Below, piece by piece: positions 1-10,000 of a DNA stretch of 64,000 bases; the first letter of the stretch is position 1; each line of letters begins with the position of its first letter. Source of the DNA: Hyposmocoma kahamanoa (lineage: Eukaryota > Arthropoda > Insecta > Lepidoptera > Cosmopterigidae); contig NW_020653712.1 in NCBI RefSeq assembly GCF_003589595.1, forward strand, positions 1,361,537 to 1,425,536. Direction: 5' to 3'. The notes under the pieces were generated by a model, which saw only the letters and a program-made list of their open reading frames with translations, was not told the origin of the DNA and made no database searches. Position numbers and translations under genes: made by a program.

Positions 1-257
1 AGGGTTGAATGGGTTTTATGAACGAGTTATACACTCTGCTTTTCACTTCGATTGCGAGGAAATTAAACAGCAATATTACAAATAAACGATTATTTAATTA
101 AAATTAAATGTAAAATTACAACAATTAGACATTTGATGTGATGGTTTTTTTATTTTATGCACTAGAGTATAAAATCCTATTTTATGCAGCCTACACCCAG
201 CATAAATACGAACTTTAAGAGCATGAGAAGTGAAATGTGAAAAGTGAAAAAAAAAAA

Positions 258-785
258 AGAAGTCCGTTATCTACCCAGGATGCTGCGAGAGGCCATTGAA
301 ATTAAAAAACATCCTAATTTCAACAGGGAAGATGGTTTCTCCGTACCACCAGTTTGGGATCCAGTATATCCTCTAATGAGAAATCCCAAACAGACATAAG
401 ACTACAGTAATAATTAATATGTTTTAATTTATTCTAATTTCTATTATTAATTAATAATAAATTGAACATAATAAAAATTCATTCAATAAAATAATTTGTA
501 ATACTTAATGTAGCGTAAATTGGAATGTTTTCTTTGTAAAATTAAAAATAAGGTATTTAATTAGTAACTATTGTAACTATAGTGAAAAAATAGGGTGGTT
601 TGCATCAATATTAGACATAACTGGTTGAAGACTGTACCACCTCAGCCAACCGTGACCATGGGACCTGTAAAGGGCCCGAAACGTCGGTTTGTTTGAAAAA
701 ACAAATATACGCGATTTAAATCCGGAAAAATAGTTTCATTTCCTATGTGTAACACTCGCGAAAACCTAAGAACTCGATTTGTTAT
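258..785 (+). mobile_element. Penelope-like element 3' end, copy 1
   Basis: Starts with a coding remnant reading YLPRMLREAIEIKKHPNF then GFSVPPVWDPVYPL, which resembles the C-terminus of the GIY-YIG endonuclease of Penelope-like retroelements (one-base shifts present). It is followed by an AT-rich 3' region and a block ending GGGCCCGAAACGTCGG. Related copies lie at 22864-23510, 35700-36180, 47290-47400 and 48178-48290. Clade assignment is by motif only. Confidence 0.6.
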
Positions 786-932
786 AGATTTTCAATCTAA
801 TAAATAATGAGTATGAAAATTAATATTCGTGTGCATCCAGAAATCCGGTGATTATCGAGGGACATTGAGAAAATAGAAGCACTGTAAATCAATGTCTTTG
901 TCAAATTTTAACGCCACTATTATTTACCATAG

Positions 933-1081
933 ATATGTTCACATCGGAAGTGCAGTTCGGGCATGCGGGTTCCCTGGCCGGCTCCGCGTTAGAGAAGGCC
1001 GTCGCCAAGAACGCCGGACTCAAGTCCTTTGGTGCCACGGTGCCGGAGTCGTTCGACTCCCTAGGGACATCCGTTCGAAAG
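933..1081 (+). CDS. ACLY: ACLY exon with phosphohistidine motif
   Basis: Acceptor AG at 931-932, donor GT at 1082-1083. It encodes [12 protein letters not shown] through LGTSVRK, starting with two bases of a split codon and ending in phase 0. The His in GHAG is the phosphorylated histidine of ACLY and succinyl-CoA synthetase relatives. Confidence 0.93.
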
Positions 1082-4000
1082 GTATGAACTATATTTAAGT
1101 CTTGTAATTTGGAATGGGTAGAGTATTGTAAAGTCCTTTAGTAAAACTTCCAATATTTCACTTTTGTTTTATTCATCTTGAATATCAGTGGACTGTATTA
1201 CACCTGCCCCGTAGTATGCCGCTGCGATAAAAAAAGCTATTATATCCACATTTAACTGTCAAATTCAAGTGATCGGCATAGCTATATACGCAATTTCATA
1301 TCGTTGTCCTTGTTGTTCATAATGTATAGTTCATTACCAAATTAACATGAAGTCGGTTAAAAAGAACGAATAATTCTAGTGCGGTATCTTACCGAGTTAA
1401 TATTCGCAATAAAAAATAAGTTTTAGTTATGGCAACACAGCTTTGTCAACTGAAATAAATATACACGGGGAGGTTTATCAAATATACATTTATCAGATCG
1501 ATATATCTTCTGATTGTCATATTAAAGTCTTTCTGTCTTATCCATCGAGTATATAACCAGAAATAGAGACGAAATAAGGGCCATATATTCCTTGTAACAC
1601 ATTAGCGATACAGCTCTTATAAATATCAACTCTCGTTTGCACTGAAATATAGACAGGCCAACTATTGACCTGTGTGTACGTCTCCGTACATTCCAAAAAA
1701 TATTCTGTATTTATTGTAATAAACATAATATCTCTAACATTGCTGTGCTGTTCTATTCGGTGGTGTAGGAAAAACAGCAAAACATCTAATTACAAAACAA
1801 ACGGAATCACATTTCATCGGTAATTAAATATTAAATATGTAATTTTGCAATTTTCGTCCATTATAGCAAAGCTCAAGTTAACTGGTCGATTTGAAGTGAA
1901 ACAGTTGACGACACCCGTCAATGGCTTCGAACTCTTTTTTATTTTAAGGCTTATTTAATTGGTTTTATTTTAAGGCTTATTTAATTGGGTTATTGCTTAA
2001 CTATGTTTGATGAGCTTCTGTTCTCAGCTGTTGTAGATCCGATCGATATGAAATGTGTTATACAATGGAAAGGATACCTTCATTTTTGGGCCCAATTGTG
2101 TACCGAGGTTACAGTTCATGTCAAAAAATTTCTAAAACTATATAGGAAAATTATCCATTAACTGCATCGATTATACAACCAGAAATAAAGACGAGATAGG
2201 GGCTATCCACCACTGTCAAATTATCAGGCAAATGGGCCTTATATCATTTTTAAATATCAACTCTCGTTTGCGCTGAAATCACAAATTATTAATAATATAA
2301 ATTAGAAAACTGAAATATTATATCGCCTACAACTGACCTGTGAGTACTTCTACGTATATTCCAAAAATATTCTGTATTTATTGTAATAAAGATAATATTT
2401 CTAACAATTCGGTGGTGTGGGAAAAACAGCAAAACATCTAATTACAAGACAAACGGAATCACATTTCATCGGCAATTAAATATGTAACTTTTCAATTTTC
2501 TTCCATTATAGCAAAGCTCAAGTTAAACTAGTCGATTTGAAGTGAAACAGTTGACGACACTCGTCAATTGTTTCGAACTCGGGCTAGCCAATCGGAGCGC
2601 AGTTGTCACAGTAATGATATGGCAGAATAGTTTTCAAAACAAAATAAAAGACATATCGACTTTATTTCTGGTTATATACTCGATGATTAACAAATTTTTT
2701 TAAATTTATTAAAAATTGCAGAAAATGTAATTCTACAGTTATATGAATAAAAGTTACAGCGTTCGACGAAACGTACATTGTCGTGATTTGACAGCTTACA
2801 TTGTAGCCGTTAATCGGGTTCGATCCAGAGAATGTCCGTAAAGACCCCCTCTCCCTTTCCATGTTGCGATACTTGTCAAGGTGCATGTGTGTGTTAATGT
2901 GTAACACATGTTTATAAATAAATAAAAGAATAGCCAAAATTCAATGATGAGTATATCAAAAACACAGATACTAATACTCCAGAAACGTGAATCAAATGAA
3001 ACACAGGAATAAAAATGTCTGACCTTGACGTGTCGGCCGTGTCATTATATGACATTTAAATGGTTTAACAGCCTGAGACATAGTCTTTTAGCCAACCACA
3101 TTAGATATTGTAATAATATAATATTGGCTCGTAATGAATAAATCATGAAAGAAGTTTTTAACTGACTCCGTGGCCGAACGGTTACCATGCCGGACTGCCA
3201 CGGAGAGGTCCAAGATTCGATTCCGGGGCCGTGAGAAATATTTGTGTGACCTACATTTATTTATCTCGTGAGTTTGTGTGTAATTTGTGGTTGTCTATGA
3301 GTGTGTACATGGCAACCGCGACACAGGGTTTCCCTAGTGCGGGGCTAAGTTGAGTGTGTGCGTGTGTGTGCGTGCGTTACTTAATTGGCTGTTAACTTGA
3401 TTTATATTAGTCGTTAACTTACAGATGACTTTTTGTATATGAAGTTTAATGTTTCAAATAATTGTTACCAATATTTGTGGTATATATAAGTTTCTTATTA
3501 TTATTTTTATTCTTATTTTTCAAGGTGTACGAGAAATTAGTAAACGAAGGGAAGATTATCGTTAAAGAAGAGATCGAGCCTCCGAAAGTACCAATGGACT
3601 ACGATTGGGCGAGGGTAAGCATAAGTCTGTCACATTTTCGGACATTACCGTGAGTTCTTAATTTAATAATGACATTTAAAATGTTATTTTCTTTTGATTA
3701 ACAGAAATTGGGTCTCATTCGCAAACCAGCTGCGTTCATAAGCACGATCTGTGACGAACGTGGGCAAGAGCTTTCGTACTGCGGAGTGCCTATCACGCAG
3801 ATCCTCGAGAGACAGCTAGGCGTTGGCGGAACCATCAGTCTGCTTTGGTGAGTAACGTCCCCATATCTTTCTACATAAGTTTTGTTTATAATGCCCCTTC
3901 CTATCAGCCTCTTGGTTATGCAGGAGTAGGGCACTATAACCTGTGCAATCAAGCACGCACAGGGACCATCTAAGTCAGGTCCTGACCTCAGATCAGCACT

Positions 4001-7000
4001 GACTTCATTTTTTTCTCAAAAGGCTAGTGCCTTAGGTGAGCCGCCCCGGGTGCACGTACAGCACCCTCCCTATTTTCCAGATAGGTATTGGAGTACGCTC
4101 ACTTCCCGTTGTGCACTGCACAATTAAATATTGGCAATGTTTTGAGAGTCTTCGATTGGAGCAAATCCAGTCTTGTCAAATTTAACGTTACCAAAACGTA
4201 GGCGTGTCTGTCCTCCACAAAACGAAGTCCCTTTGACTTGAATCCGACATTTCGTAATATATCCATAGTCAACAATATACCAACCGTCTTCCAGCTACTT
4301 GGAATGGACCTGTAGTCAGTTGCTTCAGCTGTACCAAGCACAAGTCCGATCGTGTATGGAGTACTTACTGCTGCCACCTGTGGGATGGTTCTGTTAAATA
4401 CCAACTATCCACCTTAGATTCACTTGAAAAGCGTAGCTGGACGCTTATCAGTGACTCGGGATTAGTAGATGTGAACTGCAGAGCCTTGAATACCTATAGA
4501 TACACACATAGTTAACCATAAACTGTGTACACCCAAACTCACGAGATAAATAAATGTAGACCTTACAAATATTTCTCCCGGCCCGGGGAAACGAACGCGG
4601 GACCTCAGCGTGGCAGACCAGGATGTGTCGCCACGCCTAGGGTTCAATCATAATGTACATTACATATGCGACATTGTTTTCTATCACAATAGCCTTTAAT
4701 AGAGTATCTTTCTTTACGTATACCTCTTTTAATTTCATTCTACTGCATTGGACTACATTGTTCTAATAGGTCATTGACCTAACATCGATCCTCTGGATCT
4801 GAACTAGTGGGATCCTTTGATCCCTATGACGGGCCTCCACACACACACCTACAGCCCTTCCTCTGTCACCGCTTCATGCCCTTTTATACCTTTAGTACAA
4901 GTGGTGGGTCTCATTCTAATTCTGTTATTGATTCGTCATACTCTATCTTCAGGCTGTTTTGTCAACAAATACTGTACCTAAGTTAGTAATAAACATTGTG
5001 CAAACTTACCAACTGTAATGCTGACCAACCAGGGCTTTCCCAGCAGACGCCTGGTATCTCACCTACAGAATTTATGACGCCTGGACTGTGTGCTACTACC
5101 CTACTCTTAGGTATCATAACAGACTAAATTTATTATTGCTGATATTACAAAACTAATACTAAAATGCTTGGGTTTTAGTGCCCCTGGTTTCCAGAAAAAT
5201 AAAATTCAATAGATGGTTTCACCAGTATATTTCAAATTTTTACAAAAAATTGCTCAAGGGTCGGTACATCGGATAGTTCGCTCAGCGATGACACGCAATG
5301 GGACACTTACCTTAATTTACGAAGCACTCGCGAATGACGTAACCGAACGCTAGTCACGGCCTCAGTGGGCCGCACTGGTCTGAGGCGACTAGGCTGCCGT
5401 GACCACGGTGACGCGGAGAAGGTAGACCCGCGGTGAGGGTAGGCTCGGAGCGAAGATAGACCGACGGAGTGGTCCGCGGGAAGGTAGACACGCGGAGTAT
5501 GCGTTCTGTGTGACGCTACAGACGTAGCTCGGTGGTACGATCTCAAATCCAGAGTAAGCAGGAGTAGTTTTACGCAAATTATTTATTAACTCAGCAGTAC
5601 AGTAATGACGAGAAAAAGTGGACCAGGGGCTGGGGGCTTATTTGCAGGCCAACCCCCTCCGTGAAATTTACGTCTTTTCGAAAACGCATTACCAAATATG
5701 GTCATGGACGAGAGTATTTCGACCTTAAGAAGGTCAAATCGCAACCACAGATAAGTTGACATGAAGAAGTGGTAATACAAATACTGGCTAAGAGATCAAT
5801 TTGTTATTTTACTAAAAATATGTACACTAACACACAGAAATATTTAGGGAGTTTCCGTGTGTACTGTTGGATTAATATATAATTAATTAATGTCTTTACG
5901 TAAATAAATAGACAAGGTAGACAATGAGCCCAGTCAAACAAAACCTACCCACGTTAAAATTATCAAAAATTAAATGTTAAAAATAATGAGGGTACTATAT
6001 TTGTTTTGTTCGTGTCGAACCTACCAAAACAGTGAATGAAACAAAATTCTAGTTTTAATTTGTTTTTATTTATTTATTTATTTATGGAAAACCAACAGCT
6101 TCTTACATTTAATAAAAACAGAAATATAAACATAAAGCCAATTACAGGTTTCCACCTATAGCTTCAGACAAATCATACACGAGGGTTAAACAAATGAACA
6201 ATAAACAGTATTTCTTAACATCGTGCCATTGACCTACCAATAAATGGACGTCGGGTTCGCGCTAATAAGTGTCCACCCCTGTAGGGTTAAGATCGTTAAA
6301 ATCGCATACAGAGCGTCAATCGCGCAATAGTCTTCGTTTGTTCGAGTGACAGCGCGGTTGTCAATCGTGCAATACCAATAATAATAACTTGTAAAAATTA
6401 CTGCAGTAAAGTGTGAAAACGAGGATTTTGTATCATATTTTCACTAAACAAATATATTGTGTTATCATAGTTGTCATTTAAGTGTTATTTTGTACAGTAT
6501 TATAGTATTTAATTTATATATAACTGAATCATAAATATAAATTACAAAAGCACTGTCCTTTTTCTACTCATTGCATGCGCAAAAGATGGAAAGAGACCCA
6601 TTCCGTCAGTTTTAAGAAGCTTATATAAACTTCTTGGTCATTTTCAATTGTTCGAACCACAAGCGATTGAAATATTTAGAACAAAGAAACTGTAGAGTTG
6701 CTTTGATTTTAATCCTATTTTTAAAATGATTTTTTTATTAAACGTTAGTAATAACTAAAAAAATATTGTTGTACTCGTTTTACGGCATGGGATTACCTAT
6801 CAGAAGTCAGAAAATACATTTGCCCGAAATAACATTAGCTCGAATTTTCATAATTTGTTTTTACGAAGATTACAAAACAAAAGCTAATTTTATCTATGTA
6901 AAAGGCCTCAAAATTACTCGAAAGCGTAACGGTTTTATTATAAATCGGTAGTACGTTTAGTTAGAATATCGGTACATTTCTTATAGTACACGCTTATTTT

Positions 7001-10000
7001 CACATTTGTAGTAATAATTGTATATATGTATCTGCCCAACTCTTTATTATACCTTTAAGTGAATTTGTACAAAATTCGACATAATAATATATATAAATAA
7101 ATTAATTAATATTTACGAAAAAAGCTACATATATTCCATTACTCTTGTGTTCAAGTAATTTTTAGTCGAAGCTAAATATGGTGCATTTTGATAGGTTTCC
7201 AGTAGAAGCTGAATATGGTGTTTTTGGGCCCTTAAATTGTTGTAAGCAAATTTAGGCAGTACTGGAATGACGTTACAATTTAAATTAAATGTTTTAGTTT
7301 TTTTATATTTCGTTACGTGTTACTACGTTTGTATATGTTAACCTCGGCCATTTTTTCGTGGTTTTTGTATTAGACCCTAGGTCCATTTGTTGGTAGGTCA
7401 ATGCATCGTGCACTTACATAAATATAATAACCCAATACCTGCGGTAATCACAATTTATTTAATTAACTTAGGTAAACAGAATATCCGTGAGTTTACGCTT
7501 TAGTGCATCAACATTACAATTGAATATATCAACTTCAAGGTCATGATTGCTCAGCACACTATCCAAGCTCTTGTTAGCTCTACATAGAAAACTATTTTGT
7601 CTATAGATAGTCCTCACTAAGGGAACTGCAATAGGGTGATAGTGTCTCATAGAACGAGTAGGTACAATAAACGAAATATCAGCCAATAAGTCAAAGCAGT
7701 CAACATTACCAAAAAACTGCTACAACGTTATTCTCGACAGGATGGTAACCGTTTGGCAATTTTAATCTAATTTTGAAATAATCACAGGTTCCAGCGGGAG
7801 CTACCAGATTGGGCGTGTAAATTCTTCGAACTTGTTCTAATTGTGACCGCCGACCACGGACCTGCTGTTTCCGGCGCACACAACACCATGGTCACGGCGA
7901 GAGCCGGCAAGGACCTCATCTCTTCAGTTGTCAGTGGGCTGCTTACAATTGTAAGTTACCATGCAATCAACATGTTTTTATAAAAACCACCCTTTGAAAT
8001 TCAAATACACTATCTACACTACTTTGCACAACTCATTAGCACTTAGCCATACAAAGGGGGTACACTGCCAGCATCTTGGGACCCAATTTCAAGAATCCCA
8101 TTGCATTAAACATTAGAAAAATCGAACGACTTTCACCTGGCAATGTTAACTTGTCACGTGTCGATTCAAAATATGACTTGTATCAAATGGCTGTCTACTA
8201 AACTTTTTTCGCTTGAAAATAACGATTTTGTAGCAATAATTATCGAGAATCCGCTTCAATATCAAGCAAAAGACATTTTAATAATGTTTATCGCGAAATC
8301 AACGGCGAATTAGGTGCGTGTAAGTCACAATTTACTATTTAGTAGCGGGTCTCAAATCTTGCCGATTAGTAAATAAACTTGATTCTTGAAATTTTAACGA
8401 AGCCACATCAATGTATGTGGTACGTAATTTTTGTTGGTACTGGTGCTGGTCGGCAAGACTACAGTGTGTAGACAATGGTTGACAAAAAAACATAATTGGC
8501 GTAAATGCGAGTTACTTCAAACTGCAAACGTAACGTAACCCACAATGTAATTGATATATTTTTGTTGAATTTTAAAATGTGTCAGAAATTATTTGCTTTC
8601 CTCACACACAAATTCATACAGATCTTAAAACATGTACGAGGGTAGAACAATTCTGGTCTATTAAAATATATATGAAGTATCTAGTACATTTTTTCCTACT
8701 ATATTGATGTTGCCCACTACAAATTTAAATTTGTCTAAATGTCATCGGATTCTGGTAAACCTATACGACGTTCTAATGCTACCTAATCGTGTTATTGTAT
8801 TCTTTATTCTTATTTTGACAATAGGTCTATTAGTATCGAAATCAATGTTTAGTCACGATATTTTAATAACGACAGGCGGCTTTGATTATGTATATATTAT
8901 AAATAAATCAATACCATTGTAATAAAACATCATGATGCTCAATAAAATCTTATGTATTGTACTTGCTTTATATTACCATTCTATTGTAGACAGGGAACTT
9001 ATCAATGTAAATTATAGCTGACGCCATTTCGATAACTACTGATTTTAATAAAAATAGCTGTTTGATATTTCACCACGGCATTTTTAACCGACTTTAAAAA
9101 AGGTGGAGGTTCTCAATTCGACTGTACTTCTTTGTTTTTGCTCCGGCATTTGTGAACTTATTTTAATTATTCTTTTTTTTTGTTGGAAAGAGGGTACCTC
9201 AGTATTGATCCCATTTAAATTTGAAGAAAGTATTCCACCTCTAGCGTGACAAACTAGGGGACGAATTCGGTTTCACGCACTTTCCGGTAACCGATTTCAA
9301 TAAAACTTGGCAAATAGATGTAATTCCACGAAATTTTGAGGTCAGTTTTTTTTATAAAAAAATTATAATTATTTCTTACCAGGGTGACAGATTTGGTGGA
9401 GCGCTGGATCGCGCGGCGGCAGATTTCTGTGCCGCGTACGATAAGGGTCAGCACCCGCAGGAGTTTGTCAATGAGAAGAGAGCTAAGGGTGAACTCATCA
9501 TGGGCATCGGACACAGGTAACGACTACGTAGTTGAGGTTCTAATTGATTTTTACTTTATTCACTGGTGTGGCCTCGGTTTTCATAGCTTTGTCCGTTCTT
9601 TGGCCTCGGATATTATATCCAAATTGCTCGACTAAAAAAATTTGTAGTTATTAAGATATTAGGTTTTCGCGATGGTTATATATAACTGCAAAGATCTGAG
9701 GAGCACTGCCACTGCGTCCGTCACCCTGAGACATGAGTTGACAAGTCCCATGTGCCTTTAATATCACCAGGATTCTTACCCTTCAAAACCAGAACGCAGT
9801 TACGTTTACATTACTGCTTGGCGGCAGAAATAGGTAAGGTGGCAGTACTTCCCTGGACGAACTTTTTCACAAGGAGCTCTTCAGCTGGTAAACACATGTC
9901 CCATGATTTTATTTATTTATTTTATTTATTTATTTATTTTAAACACTAAGAATATTACAAAAGTATATATACATCACATCACATCACCATATAAGCTGAC

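Noticed and set aside
4099..4404. 101-codon minus-strand open frame in an ACLY intron
   Set aside because: No domain, no splice borders, no poly(A) context; likely chance or repeat-derived.
5389..5577. Overlapping minus-strand frames as a gene
   Set aside because: They are open because of the GC-rich island; no motif or splice support.
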